Below are positions 46,938 to 59,577 of a stretch of DNA of 64,000 bases, in pieces. A model generated the notes under the pieces. It saw only the letters and a program-made list of their open reading frames with translations, did not search any database and was not told the DNA's origin. Origin of the DNA: Ailurus styani (lineage: Eukaryota; Chordata; Mammalia; Carnivora; Ailuridae); contig LNAC01000032.1 of the NCBI GenBank assembly GCA_002007465.1, positions 1,187,297 to 1,251,296 on the forward strand, in the 5' to 3' direction. Every line of letters begins with the position of its first letter. Position 1 is the stretch's first letter. The position numbers and the translations under genes were made by a program.

Positions 46938-47250
46938 TTTTTTTTTTTTTTTNTTAACTCAAAATTTCGAAAGCACCGTATCATGAGTATGGGTTACTAC
47001 AGAGTTACAGTAAGATACACACATGGGTAAGATCTGTTGTCTTTTTTTTTTTTTAAAGATTTTATTTATTCATTTGACACAGAGAGAGAGATTACAAGTA
47101 GGCAGAGAGGCAGGCAGAGAGAGAGGAGAGAGGAGGAAGCAGGCTCCCTGCTGAGCAGAGAGCCCGATGCGGGCCTCGATCCCAGGACCCTGGGATCATG
47201 ACCTGAGCCGAAGGCAGCGGCTTTAACCCACTGAGCCACCCAGGCGCCCC
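46938..47250 (-). mobile_element. Can-SINE with apparent 3' transduction
   Basis: The target duplication 'tgagtaccaattct' is at 46,924-46,937 and 47,251-47,264 and encloses 313 bp. On the minus strand the order inside is: full SINE (47,250-47,042) with its own A-tail, about 86 bp of non-SINE sequence (47,041-46,956), then a second A-tail of about 17-18 bases (46,938-46,955, with one N at 46,953). A single insertion of a read-through transcript, SINE plus downstream flank, explains this. Confidence 0.85.
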
Positions 47251-47354
47251 TGAGTACCAATTCTGATTCACGAAGCAGAACATATGAATTGACAAGCCAC
47301 CCAACTAATAACTTTGGGCCTCAATTTACTCATGTGAAAAAGATGGAATAGCCA

Positions 47355-48062
47355 TTAAAATAGACACACAAATCAATGGAATAGAGTCCAGAAATAAATC
47401 TACACATATATGGTCAGTTAATTCATGACAAAGGAGCCAAAAATATGCAATGGGGAAGGGATAGTCTCTTCAATAAATGGTGCTGGGAAAACTCAACAGC
47501 CACATGCAAAAGAACGAAACTGGACCACTACCTTATACCATACACAAAAATGAACTCAAAGTGGATTAAAGACCTGACTGTAGGATCTAAACCACAGAAC
47601 TTCTAGGAAAAAAACACAGGGGTAAGCTTGTTGACCTAGGTCAAGGACTTATTGTTGTCCTTAACAACAAGCTTGTTGACAAAGGCAAGGACTTTGTGAA
47701 TCTGACACCAAAAGCAAAAGCAACAAAAACAAAAATAAGCAAGTGGGACTACATCAAACTAAAAAGCTTCTGCACAGCAAAAGAAACCATCAACAAAATT
47801 AAAAGGTGGGGCACCTCGGTGGCTCAGTCATTTGAGTTATCTGCCTTAATTTTGGCTCCGGTCATGATCTTGGGGTCCTGAGATCAAGCTCCACATTGGG
47901 CTCCGCGCTCAGCAAGGGAGTCTGCTGGAGATCCCCTCCCCTGCCCCCACCCACTCCAGGCTCGCACACTCTCTTTCAAACAAATCAATCTTTAAAAAAA
48001 ATGAAAAGGCAACCTACTGAATGGGAAAAATATTTGCAAGTTTTGTTTACGAAAGATTTTTA
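47355..48062 (+). mobile_element. LINE-1 ORF2 C-terminal fragment, split by a SINE
   Basis: 'tcttcaataaatggtgctgg', 'accttataccatacacaaaa', 'tcaaactaaaaagcttctgc' and 'gcaacctactgaatgggaaa' are successive L1 ORF2 blocks. At 47,621-47,690 it carries a local rearrangement in which 'aagcttgttgac' occurs twice around an inverted 'aaggac..gtcctt'. Reading frames are broken. Confidence 0.85.
47808..48000 (+). mobile_element. Can-SINE inside L1
   Basis: Diverged full-length copy. Target duplication 'aaaattaaaagg' / 'aaaatgaaaagg'. Confidence 0.9.
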
Positions 48063-48189
48063 AGATGGTCAGAGTTGGATTCAAGCTGCCTTCCACAAAA
48101 TGTATTTTAATTAACACAGGAAAGGTACAGGACAAATATTATATTGCTTTAACTGTACTATTAAGAGCTGAGAAAGGAGCTACCTATTA

Positions 48190-48390
48190 AAAATCTATAT
48201 AGCAACACTTCACCTGTGTTTCATGATTTAATTCTCAAGTAAACCCCAGGGGGTAGCTGTTTTTCTTCCTCTCCCACTAATGAGACTCCTAGTGTTAAGT
48301 AACTTGCAGGCCCCAAGTCACAGGGTCCTAGTTCACACCCAGGTCAATCTGACTTCAAAATCACCAGATCACAGTGCCTTTAATAATTTT
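48190..48390 (-). mobile_element. MIR
   Basis: 'ttaagtaacttgcaggcccc', 'aagtcacagggtcctagttc', 'acccaggtcaatctgacttc' and 'cagtgcctttaat' follow the antisense MIR from centre to head. Confidence 0.7.
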
Positions 48391-49084
48391 TTTTAAATCC
48401 TGGCTTTCAAAGAACTTTTCATTAAGTCTGAGCATTCAGAATTACAGTTACTTATCTGTGTAGTAGTTGACAGATCACTTATGTACTAGAGCCAGAATTT
48501 CCCAGTATTAAATTTTTGTATATTAAATTGACTAAATCTCTTCTATAAAACCCTTGCATTCTCCTTAAAGGGAACATCACTGGAGAAGAAGATTATGATG
48601 AGAATTTTTTTTCTTGTAAAATTTCTTTGCTGGAAAACTTCCAATTTTACATTTTTTCTGTAAGAAACTTCTAAAAGGAATTTGAGATGGGTGAGAACTG
48701 TAAGATGAGTCAAGAAGCAAATAACGTAGGGGAGAATTGAGGGCTGAGTGTAAACAGTGTTGACGAGCCAGTATTGGCACAGTCTCAGACATCTAAATTT
48801 CACATGGGGTGTTACCTCAGAATGTAGGACACTGGCCAATAAGAGCCCTAATCCAGAACACTCATTTGTAACTGAAAGAACAATAGCAATAGGTTGAAAC
48901 TCAATCCCTTCTGAGCTTTAATAACTGAGGACCAGTGCACACGCTCTGGAAAAATCACGGAGGAAAGGACTAGGGCAGATAACTGAAATGCAGATTTTTC
49001 TGACTCTACTCAATAGAAATATCGCATTTCATTCAGAATGAGGAGGTGCCTTATCTCATCCTGTGTCTTCTCTCTCCCTTTCTC

Positions 49085-49310
49085 CCATAACCATTTATTG
49101 AGTACTTCTTCTGGTTGCTATATAATGTACCAGACCCTGGAGGTACACTGGTAAACAAGATACAGTCCCTACTCTGTGCGACAAACGAGTAAATGGACAA
49201 CTGTAATACTGTGGGAAAAGGTCCATGATGGATTAAGTTTTAGGGTGCAATGAGGGCATCCAGAGAGGCACAGACACGATTTAATCTTGAAGTGACCAGA
49301 GCATATTTTA
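49085..49310 (-). mobile_element. L2 3' end, antisense
   Basis: 'catttattgagtacttcttc', 'cagaccctggaggtacactg', 'gtaaacaagatacagtccct' and 'atccagagaggcacagacac' are the reverse complement of the L2 3' end. Confidence 0.65.
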
Positions 49311-49654
49311 GCAAAATATAATAACTGGTTTTTAAACATCTCAGATGATCCTCAAGTTTAAATCATACGACATTTCTATTAAAAATGAAAGAACTTCAAA
49401 GTTGCACAATTGCTTTTTGAAACCCTAATTCCTTTAAGATCTTTCCTTGTAGGTTTAGCTTTTTGGTTTCCAGTCATTCAAAACTCTTTGCTAATAAATA
49501 ACTTGGTTATTTTACATAGTTCACCCCAAATTTCAGAAACATTAACTTTTATATTCTTTATAAAATTTTGTTGTTTAAAACAAACATGTATTATTACATG
49601 TTCACATTGGATGTGGAAAGGGAAGGACTTCTGTCTCCCAATTCTTTTTCTTTT

Positions 49655-49851
49655 CTTTTTTTTTTTTTAAAGATTTTATTTATTTGACAGAGAGAGAGAT
49701 CACAAGTAGGCAGAGAGGCAGGCAGAGAGAGAGGAGGAAGCAGGCTCCCTGCTGAGGAGGCAGCCCCACGCGGGGCTCGATCCCAGGACCCTGAGATCAT
49801 GACCTGAGCCAAAGGCAGAGGCTTTAACCCACTGAGCCACCCAGGTGCCCC
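49655..49851 (-). mobile_element. Can-SINE
   Basis: Full-length antisense young type. The middle has a small change ('ctgaggaggcagccccacgc'). Confidence 0.93.
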
Positions 49852-50599
49852 TAAGTTTTCTTTATAATAAGCATATTTTCCCTTTGTAATTGAGAAACAT
49901 TTTTTTTTTATTTTTTATTAAGGACACCAAAAAATCTACACGTTGTTTCATGTTCATGTTTTCTACGGATCAACTGCGGAGGTGCAAATAGACTAAAGTT
50001 CTTCCACTGTGATCTAATTACTGGTGGGTAACAACTCTAGTAGGGACATAATAGTTTTGTGATTTTGTCATTAAGCAGAAACAAGTATAAAATGATTATG
50101 CTCTATTTTATGAACTCTGTCCCTTATTATATTATCGTACTTATTGTAAAATCTTGAGGGATAAAATTTGTTTTACTTCCTCTGTGTGCAGCTACTATAG
50201 AACGTTATGTACCTTTCTCTCAGGATATTAAAATTCAAATACTGCCAACTTAAATTCATCTACTTTTTCTCCTAAGCATTTCAAAGTGCTACACAGCATT
50301 CATTTCATCTATCTGGCAACATTTCTGTTTGGTATGGAAGAAATAACTGAGGTAACCGCCATCTTTTCTCAGATACGCAGGATAAAGATGGAGAATATGA
50401 ACTCTCTGTGCTGCCCAAACTCTGAAGAGGTGCTTTCAACTGTATAGTTTAGGACAGCTGTAGAATCAAATATAGTCCTTCTCGTCTCTGAATATTACCT
50501 CTTCACCCCATTCTTTCTTTCGAGACAATCCAGTCTATTAATAGTTACAGAAAAACAAAACCAAACAAAAAAAAATTCACCCAAACCGGTCAGATGTGC

Positions 50600-50760
50600 G
50601 ATGGCTTACAGCTAGAAGAATGTGGAGGTTCTGGCCCCTTGGGCAAGTTGCTCAGTGTCTCCAAGCTCCAACGGCATCAGGTGTAAAGTGGGGACTGAGT
50701 TGCCTTTTTATGACGTGGAGTTGCTTGAAGGCACAGAGGAAGAGGGCTTGCGAATTATCG
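50600..50760 (+). mobile_element. MIR fragment
   Basis: 'ccccttgggcaagttgctca', 'gtgtctccaagctccaacgg', 'catcaggtgtaaagtgggga' follow the MIR centre and 3' part. Confidence 0.65.
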
Positions 50761-51529
50761 AAGGTCACAAAGACAAACGTGTTACTAATGTAATAAATGC
50801 TCTTTATTCTTAATCAACTCCCAACCTCTTCAGATCAGGAACAAAGAGAAAAACATACAAGTTATTGCCATCAAATCCTTTGCGCACAGAATGAGTTATG
50901 AAAACTGAATGTTAATTTACGTGCGTGTGAGACTTACAGCACCCGGCACTTGGGAGACTCAGCAGACATTCCTTTCCTCTCTGTGCTCTCATGTTGTTAT
51001 ACCTAGTAAGCTACTCGGAGTTTCTTCAGAAATAGCTCTTTAGAGCACTTGTACAATAAATTATAGTAGTGTAAGGAACCAGCTAAAATCCCTCAGTGAT
51101 ACAACTTTTAGTAAAAGGGCTAGAAAAGGAAGAGAAGCCTGATGAAATAAAACCATAATCACTACTGCGCAGGGATGAACAGCTTCCCACCCGCCATGTG
51201 CAACGATGGAAGAACTCGGGAGGAGATGTGGGCAGGCCTCACTCCTGACCTGTTGCTGGGGCCGGGAAGCCAGAGGGAGTCCCTCTGCTGTGGGGTTCCA
51301 GAATTTAAATTTACACTGGTGTTAGAGGTTATTAAGGGCTCTCTCTGGCATCGCAGGGTCTGTGCACAAAAAGTAAAGGAACAGAATACTTGGGAGTTGA
51401 CCATGAATTCACCCAGCAGTGTCTCTAACACTGGTCTCAGGAACATCATGTCCCTCCCTGGAAAGCATGTGATGAGAAAGGAACCAGTATGAAGTATTTA
51501 AAGGTAGAGCTGACTCAGGCAGGCAGGGA

Positions 51530-51720
51530 TGGGCATCCAAATGGCCACTCCACAGCTATGGGATCTAGGTACCTCACTGTCATCTGTACAATGGGGATAA
51601 CAGTAGCTACCTCACAAGAGTTGACACACACATTAAAGATAAGCAGGTGCGTAAAGTACCTCGGCACTCAGTAAATGCACCACCATCGCTACCACTCCAA
51701 GTATTGTTATTACTGTAATT
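51530..51720 (+). mobile_element. MIR
   Basis: 'ctcactgtcatctgtacaat', 'ggggataacagtagctacct', 'cattaaagataagcaggtgc' and 'aagtacctcggcactcagta' match the MIR 3' half closely. Confidence 0.75.
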
Positions 51721-52023
51721 TCTCAGGGAGAATCAACACAACCTCAAAACACGATTATAGACTAACTCCACTAATGACCTAAAAGCTTTGTTAATTTCAA
51801 GAGGAACAACACAGAGATTCAATATTCAGTAATGGACTCTGAACTAACTGGGTTCCTGGTACATCCGTCTGGGAAGAGTAGTAAGTGTCAATAAGCTTCT
51901 TAGAGGATGCAGTTTCTTTGCTTCATGGAAGTCAGTCATGAGCAAGAAAAAGCAGTTGTCTTTTTCCACAGGCTCTAAGTACTTTTTAAACAATATAGGT
52001 ATTTAAAGTATTAATGGTATTTA

Positions 52024-52187
52024 GGGGCACCTGGGTGATTCAGTAAGTAAAGCGTCTACCTTCGATTCAGGTCATGATCTCAGGATCTTGGGATCGAGCC
52101 CCGCATCAGGTTCCCTGCTTAGCAGGAAGTCTGCTTCTCCCTCTCCCTCTGTTCGTGCTCTCTCTCAAATAAAATCTTTTTCAAAAT
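52024..52187 (+). mobile_element. Can-SINE
   Basis: Complete with a short pyrimidine section. Long target duplication 'aaagtattaatggtattta' on both sides. Confidence 0.95.
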
Positions 52188-53083
52188 AAAGTATTAATGG
52201 TATTTATAAGAAAAATCATACCTCCAGTCACATCTTATATTTTATTCTCCCTATGGTTCCTACTTAACTTTAGTCCAGTGGTTGTATATCTTTGCTAATC
52301 ATAATTTGTTACCAGGCTGTTTTCTCACTTGCCATTTAGGTAAAAGTGCAACACATGCATTTAAAAGGAAACAGTAATCAAAAACAGCCCATCATTACAT
52401 GAGTGTTAGCTTGGGTTTCTCCAAAAATAGAGCCCAAGACAAGATCTGGGTGCGGTAATTTACATGGGATGTGATCCTCCAAAGGGGAAGTCAGCGAATA
52501 GAAGGCATGAGACAAGGAAGGAAGAAAAACTAATCTAAGGAGCATTCCTGAGGTCACCGCTACAGACAACAGGAGACTGATTTTGCCAGTACCCACGAGA
52601 AGCATTTAGAACACTTCCCAGAATTGTCCATGTGAAGAACAGGAGTCCAGAGTGTTTATTCAGCCTGACTGAGGGTTGTCCCCTGGCTGGGGGGGCAGGG
52701 GTGTGGGGAACAGAAGGAACATTAACACCACTGCCATTCCAGGCTGTACTTGGTACACAGGCTCAGCAAACTCCCTAGTTCCTCTGCTGCTAAGAATGTA
52801 TTGGGGCAGATGCAGAAAAACTGAGTGGAGATGACTTTGAGGAACACCAGCAATGGACGGTGTTTCTGGAATTGCAAAAAAACAATCCACCGCAGCTACT
52901 ACTAAAACAAGAGGTGGGCAGAGTGAATGCATGCAAGGACCAGAGGCATATGCTGCTACGCATATCAAGGAGTTACACATGAAAACAAGACGTCCCAAGC
53001 TCTTCCAAGGAATAAAGGGAAATTACCTTTATCCTGGCCTTTCCCAAATACTTTTGAGAGCATCTTTATATAAAGTAGGTATA

Positions 53084-53275
53084 GGGGTGCCTGGGTGGCT
53101 CAGTCGTTAAGTGCCTGCCTTCGGCTCAAGCCGTGATCCCAGAGTCCTGAGATCGAGCCCCCCATTGGGCTCCCTGCTCGGTGGGAGGCCTCCTTCTCCC
53201 TCTCCCACTCCCCATACTTGTGTTCTCTTTCTCATGCTCTATTAATTAAATTTTTAAAAAAATCTTTAAAAAAAT
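53084..53275 (+). mobile_element. Can-SINE
   Basis: Full-length. Target duplication 'aaagtaggtata'. Confidence 0.94.
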
Positions 53276-53384
53276 AAAGTAGGTATAAAAATTGATCAGA
53301 GTAGGAAAATCAAATCTTTGCATATTCTTTACTGTGGGCTTAATATCTAATTAGACTTTGTACAAAGAGATTTAAAAATTATTT

Positions 53385-53600
53385 ATAACAACAAAAAAAG
53401 GGAAACAACCCAACTGTCCAATAATGATGGAAGGGTTAAATAAATTATGAATCTATAAAATACATTACGCACCCATTAAAATTGTTTTCAAGAAAACACT
53501 GACACAAGGAGAGTACCCTGGTAATGATAACTTGGAAAGAGGTAAGACGTTAGATCCAAATGATATAAAGTGTTACTGCATTTGTGTAAAAGCAAAAACA
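53385..53600 (+). mobile_element. Old LINE-1 3' fragment
   Basis: 'gaaacaacccaactgtccaa', 'taaataaattatgaatctat' and 'cacccattaaaattg' follow an L1 3' region. Confidence 0.55.
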
Positions 53601-53900
53601 AATGGTCTTCAAATTTCTTCTAGTTCAAAACCAGCACTTTCATACCTATGCATTTTCACTTCCCAATTTCCTTTACATCAAACGTAGCTTCCAATGCATC
53701 AGCTAACTGACTGTGCTTTGCTGCCGCCTGCCCCCCAGTATGTGTGGAAATGTGGGGAGCCTTTTCTGGTTGCCATATCGACTGGTGAGTGCTACAAACA
53801 TACAGTGGACAAAGCCAGAGATGCTAAACATTCTGCAATAAACAGAACAACAACAAAAAAATGCCCTACCAAAATGCCGACAGTAAAAGTGATGAACTAT

Positions 53901-54099
53901 GGGGCGCCTGGGTGCCTCAGCTGGTTAAGCGGCTGCCTTCGGCTCAGGTCATGATGTTGGGATCCTGGGATCCAGCCCTGCGTCAGGCTCCCTGCTCAGC
54001 GGGAAGCCTGCTTCTCCTCCTCCCTCTGCCCCTTCCCAACCTGCTCATGCTCTCCCCTCTATCTCTCAAATAAATAAAAATCTTAAAAAAAAAAAAAGA
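53901..54099 (+). mobile_element. Can-SINE
   Basis: Full-length, 'ggttaagcggctgcc' head subfamily. Flanks share 'atgaacta'. Confidence 0.93.
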
Positions 54100-54655
54100 A
54101 AGAAAAGCTATGAACTAAGGAATGAACACTTAGAATGTTCCTATGCCAGACAACAGCTCTGTTTTGCAAGCATCTGGGCCAGAAAGTTGAGGCAAATTTG
54201 GACTATTAATTTGCCTGTATTATTACTATTTTATAAAATCAGTGGAGACGGGTAAATCAAAGACCTTACATATGTGTTACAAAGCAGAGATTACGGTATG
54301 GTTGGAACAAAGGAGATTAACAGAGGTTCATAGAGGGGTGAATTTTTAATATGAAATTGTATATTTTTATATGACTGAATATGTATGTATTTAGTTATAA
54401 ATCAAAAGAACAAAACTAAAGCCCATGTTTCAAACACTGGAAATTCATAATCACAAATTGTGCCTAAAAGATGCAGTACCATTTGCAATTTAGTAACATG
54501 TTCTTGCTTTCTTGGAAAAGAACAAAAACACAAAGTATATTGTATATTTTTGTACTTTTGACTTTGGAATGTTTGTTAAGAACTTATTATGTGGGAACAT
54601 GATTGTGAACAGAGAAAAGACTGGAAAGAAAAATATTAAAATACTAGCATAGTTA

Positions 54656-54875
54656 TTTTTTTTTTATTATTTTAAGATGTGTTTTTATTACTTGACAGAA
54701 AGAGAGAGAGAAAGCATGCACGAACACAAACGGGGAGTGGCAGGCAGAGGCAGAGAGAGAAGCAAGCTCCCCACTGAGCAGGCAGCCTGATGCAAGACTT
54801 GATCCTAGGACCATGGGATCATGACCTGACCTTACTTACTGAGTCACTTAACCAACTGAACCACCCAGTCGTCCC
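54656..54875 (-). mobile_element. Can-SINE, diverged, extended head
   Basis: Antisense with an unusual stretch near the head ('gaccttacttactgagtcac'). Flanks 'ctagcatagttat' and 'ttagcatggttag'. Confidence 0.88.
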
Positions 54876-55024
54876 TTAGCATGGTTAGTGGAAGAATTAT
54901 CACTTTCGCCTATACTGAAATTTTAGTGGCTTAAATGAAAGCCAAGAAAGCTCAAGAAAATCCAAAAGTTGGCAAAACAGGCTAAGGCATACATGTTTAA
55001 AGTGTCAGGCACAACCAACTGATC

Positions 55025-55552
55025 TGAAGGGGCATGTGCACCTGAATGTTTATAGCCGCAATGTCCACAACAGCCAAACTATGGAAAGAGCCTAGATGTC
55101 CATCAACAGATGAATGGATAAAGAAGATGTGGTATATATATACAATGGAATACTACATAGCCATCAAAAAAACCCCCTGAGATCTTGCCATTTGCAAAGA
55201 TGTGGATGGAACTAGAGGGTATTATGCTAAGTGCAATAAGTCAATCAGAGAAAGACAATTATCATATGACCTCACTGATTTGAGGAATTTGAGAAACGAG
55301 ACAGAGGACCATAGGGGAAGGGAGGGAAAAATGAAACAAGATGAAACCAGAGAGGGAATCAAACCATAAGAGACTCTTAATCTCAAGAAACAAACTGAGG
55401 GTTGCTGGAGGGGAGGAGGGTCGGAGGGACAGGGTGGCTGGGTGATGGACATTGGGGAGAGTATATACTATGGTGAGTGCTGTGAAATGTGTAAGACTGA
55501 TGAATAACAGACCTGTACCCCTGAAACAAATAATACATTATTAATTAAAAAA
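55025..55552 (+). mobile_element. LINE-1 3' end, 5'-truncated
   Basis: Carnivore L1 from 'atgtttatagccgcaatgtc' through 'tacaatggaatactacatag' and the G-rich section to 'cctgtacccctgaaacaaat' and an A-tail. The target duplication 'aagtgtcagg' is seen near 55,000 and 55,553, so the insert may include the few bases before 55,025. One of the younger L1s here. Confidence 0.88.
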
Positions 55553-56289
55553 AAGTGTCAGGTCCAAATGACAGCAAAATGAAGCTGGGCTGGATGAAAG
55601 GAAGGAGGACTAAATTTAGAACCATGTTTCCTCATGGCTGGGTATCCTGCTGGGAAATAATTGGAAGAGGCATTGGACAGTGAGGCCCCATCGTACACAC
55701 TCTACTAGACATAAGGTACCAAAAACTTACTGGGCCAGACTTTCAAAATCCACAGAAGCAAATGGTGCATCAGTCAGGATAGTATACGTAATGTAGACCT
55801 AAAACTATGTCCTACTGCTAAGATAAAGCAGTAAAAATAATGTAAAGTTCTCTAGCAGAAAACAGTTACATTCAAGCAAAGGTGATTACTGGAAAAAGAG
55901 AGAAGAACATTACACAGGCAATTTAGAAATAGGCATTAAAGGGCAAAAATGTATCAAAATAATCATTTATTCTTTCCACAAATGTGTGTTGAGTGAGAAC
56001 TGCAAGACACTACACATCTATCCCTTACCATTTTACATACATCCTTTATGAACTTCAAGTTTCGGTCTATGCCCTCTCTGTAGCTATCAGATGTATTATC
56101 AGACTACTTGTCATGCTGGAAGTATTTTTTTTAATTGAGATATGACTGACATATAACGTCATATTTAGTTTCAAATGTTTCAAGTGAAAAAAGTAATTTA
56201 ATATTTGTATATATTGAAAATGAGCACCACAATGAGCTGGTTAACATCCATTACCAATACAGTTACAATTTTTTCTCGTGATAACTTTT

Positions 56290-56479
56290 ATTTATTTATT
56301 TTTAAAGATTTCATTTATTTGTCAGAGAGAGAGAGCTCAAGCAGGGGGAGCAGCAGGCAGAGGGAGAAACTGGCTCCCCGCTGAGCAGGGAGCCCGACAT
56401 GGGGCTCGAGCCCACGACCCTGGGATCATGAACTGAGCTGAAGGCAGACACTTCACCGACTGAGCCACCTGGCCACCCC
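56290..56479 (-). mobile_element. Can-SINE inside L1
   Basis: Antisense, moderately diverged. Flanks 'ctcgtgataactttta' and 'ctcgtgaagacaactttta' differ by a short insertion. Confidence 0.9.
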
Positions 56480-56510
56480 TCGTGAAGACAACTTTTAAAA
56501 TCTACTCTTA

Positions 56511-56654
56511 GGGAGTGCCTGCCTGCCTCAACCAACATAGCATGCAACTTTTGACCTTCGGAATGTGAATTCAAGCCCCAAGTTGAACCTAGAGCTGACT
56601 TAGAAAAACAGATCTAAAAAAAGAAAAAAAAAAGAAGAAAGAAAAAGAAAAAGA
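56511..56654 (+). mobile_element. Can-SINE, old short form with A/G-rich tail
   Basis: Diverged head 'gggagtgcctgcctgcctca' and 'gaattcaagccccaagttga'. The tail has expanded into (GAAA)n. Target duplication 'atctactctta' / 'atctattctta'. Confidence 0.82.
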
Positions 56655-56688
56655 GATCTATTCTTAACAACTTTCAAATATGCCGCAC

Positions 56689-58066
56689 TGCTGGGAGCCG
56701 CACAGACCTCGCTGGTTGACCCAGTCACAGCGTGGAAATGGCAGTGTTTGCACAGCTCCTGCCAAACAAAATGAACCTAGTATCTCCTTCCACTGTTTCT
56801 GATTTCTATCTTAGGGTTAATCCTATTACTTATAATTGCGCCTCTAGGTACTCCTAACCAGAGTGAGATTATTCAAACAAGGCCATATGAGAAGGATCTG
56901 ACCCTAGCCCCACGACAAGGACCTCAGATCCTGTCTCTGTAACAGTTCCTTCTACTGTTATCTCTTTGAGCTCTTGCAGACCAGGGGGAAATTTTTAAGA
57001 CACCTTGAAGCCCTGGAACTAGGGGGTAACTCTGCCCGGAGAAGGAGAGCCACATCTAAAGACAGGGCACAAACAATAGCAGAGCACTGGTTCTATGTGT
57101 TCCCCTAGTGATTAATGGCCTCCTCGAGGCCTGCACTCCACAAATGTTCTTACAACACCCATACCAGTGTACAATGAGAATGTAGATGTAACAGCAAATA
57201 TAAAGGCAAAAAGGGGTTGAAAGAAACCTTGCCATTTGTTCGAAGAATGGCAAGAATAGTGAAGAATAGCAAGAACAGGGCGCCTGGGTGGCTCAGTGGG
57301 TTAAAGCCTCTGCTTTCGGCTCAGGTCATGATCTCAGGGTCCTGGGATCGAGGCCTGCATCGGGCTCTCTGCTCAGCAGGGAGCCTGCTTCCTCCTCTCC
57401 CTGTCTCTCTGCCTGCCTCTCTGCCTACTTGTAATCTCCCTCTCTGTGTCAAATAAATAAATAAAATCTTAAAAAAAAAAAAGAAAAAAAAAAGAACAGA
57501 ACCCCCACAGGGTCTACATACTCAGTCACAAGAAAACAAACTTGCAAACTACTGAAGCCTGACTTGTGTAACTATGGCTACTATGTCTAACCATAAAGCC
57601 TATCTATTAATCATACTTGTAACTTGACAGTCTCTCACTTATTTTTCTTTAAAAAATACCTTATTATTCTAAGTTATGGGAATCTCCTTAATCCTTTTCT
57701 AAGAATAAGAGCATGACCCACTTGCACCCGTATGCCTGGAGCAAGCCCATAAGGGTCATGCTTCTAAAAAATGGATAATCTATCTCTGTCATGATTGGGG
57801 GGGAGTGGTACATGGGAAAATATACAAAATGTTTTTTCACTAATCAAAGTGCTTTGTATCTCTAAAAATAATCAGTCTTAAAGATCATACTATTGTTGTT
57901 AGATCACGTACTACCTGACTCACTACCTATAAATAAAAATACTGGGACCAGCAGAATAGAGATGCCTGCTCGGTGATCAGAAAAAATCTCTTGGCTCTCT
58001 CACTCCTTTCGCCGACACCATCCCTCCTTCAGGGACCCCTGGACCTGCTGGAGCTGGACTCCGGCA
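56689..58066 (+). mobile_element. Long solo retroviral LTR with 6-bp target duplication
   Basis: The segment begins TGCTGGGAGCC and ends TCCGGCA (TG...CA) and is bounded by CCGCAC (56,683-56,688) and CCACAC (58,067-58,072). This reads as a 6-bp target duplication with one change. Near the 3' end lie a TATA-like 'ctataaataaaaa' at about 57,928, which also contains AATAAA, and a pyrimidine-rich section. Without the SINE at 57,278 the LTR is about 1.17 kb. No gag, pro, pol or env sequence accompanies it, so it is the product of LTR-LTR recombination. A 6-bp duplication and long U3 suggest a betaretrovirus-like (class II) origin, but no family name can be assigned. No long reading frame is seen in it. 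Confidence 0.78.
57278..57494 (+). mobile_element. Can-SINE inside the LTR
   Basis: Full-length young type with a long interrupted A-tail. Flanks share 'aagaaca'. It dates the LTR as older than this SINE subfamily's insertion. Confidence 0.94.
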
Positions 58067-59577
58067 CCACACAGTATTAATGATAGTTGCCATGCTGTAT
58101 ATTACATCCCACTTATTTTATAAGCCAGAAGTTTATACCGTTTGACCATCTTTGCCCATTTCACCTACCCCTACCCTCACCCCTGGCAATCACCAATCTC
58201 TGCTCTATCTCTGAACTCAGTTTTTTCTTTAAGTTTCCACATATGAAATCATACAATATTTGCATTCTCTGACTTATTTCACTTAGCATAATGCCTTGAG
58301 ATACATCCATGTTGACACAAATAGTAAGATTTCCTTTTTATGGTTAATATTCCACTGTGTGTGTATACAAACACCACACATCTTCTTTATCCATTCAGCC
58401 ATCAATGGACGCTTCAGTTGCTTCCATGTCTTGAGTACTATAAATAATGCTGCACTGAACAAGGTAATGCACGTTATCTCTTTAAGTTAGTGTTTTCATT
58501 TTCTTCAGCTAAATATCCGGAAATGGAATTGCTGGATTATACGGTAGTTCTAATTTTTTAAGGAGCCTCCACACTGCTTTCCATAGTGGCTGCACCAATT
58601 TACATTCCCACAAGTGCACGAGAGTTCCCCTTTCTCCACATCCTCACCAACATTTGTAATTTATCTTTTTGAGAACGGTCATTCTAACGGAGGTGAAGTG
58701 ACACCTCACTGTGGTTTTAATTTGCATTTCCCTGACAATTAGTGATGTTGAGCACCTTTTCATGGACCTGTTAGCCATCTGTATGTCTTCTTTGGAAAAA
58801 TGTCTTTCAGATTCTCTGGGTTTATCTTTTTTTCAGTTGGATAGTTTATTCGCTATTGAGTTGTATGAGTTCTTTATATATTTTGGTTATTAACCCCTTT
58901 TCAGATATATGATTTGCAAATATTTCCTCCCATTTGGTAGGCTGCTTTTCCCTTTTGTTGACAGTTCCCTTTACTGTACTGAAGCTTTCAGTTTGGTGTA
59001 GTCCCATTTGTTTATTTTTGCTTTCGTTGTCTTTGCTTTGGTGTCAAATCTAAAAAATCATCTCCAAGACTGATGCCAAAAAGCTTACTCTCTATGCTCT
59101 CTTTTAGGAGTTTATAGATTTCAGGTCTCCCATTCAAATCTTTAATCGAGTTAGTGGTCACATATGGTATAAAATAATAATCCAGTTTCATTCTTTTGCA
59201 TGCGCTGTCCAGTTTCCCATCAATATTTATTAAACACTACCCACTTTCCCTGTTTTACATTCTATGCTCCTTTGTCATAAATAATTGACCATCTATGCAT
59301 GGGCTCTTCATTCAATTCCACTAATTTATATGTCTGTTTTAATGCCAAAACCAAACTGGTTTGATTGATTACTACAGTTCAGTAGTATAGTTTGAAATCA
59401 CGGAATGCAATGGCTCCAGCTTTGTCCTTCTCAAGATTGCTTTGGCTATTTGGGGTCTTTCATGCTTCCACACAGATTTTAGGATTATTTGCTGCATTGC
59501 TATGAAAAATGTCATTGGAATTTTTTTTCCCCAGAAGTACATGAGTTTTTATTTTTTTAAGTTTTTAAATTCTATCT

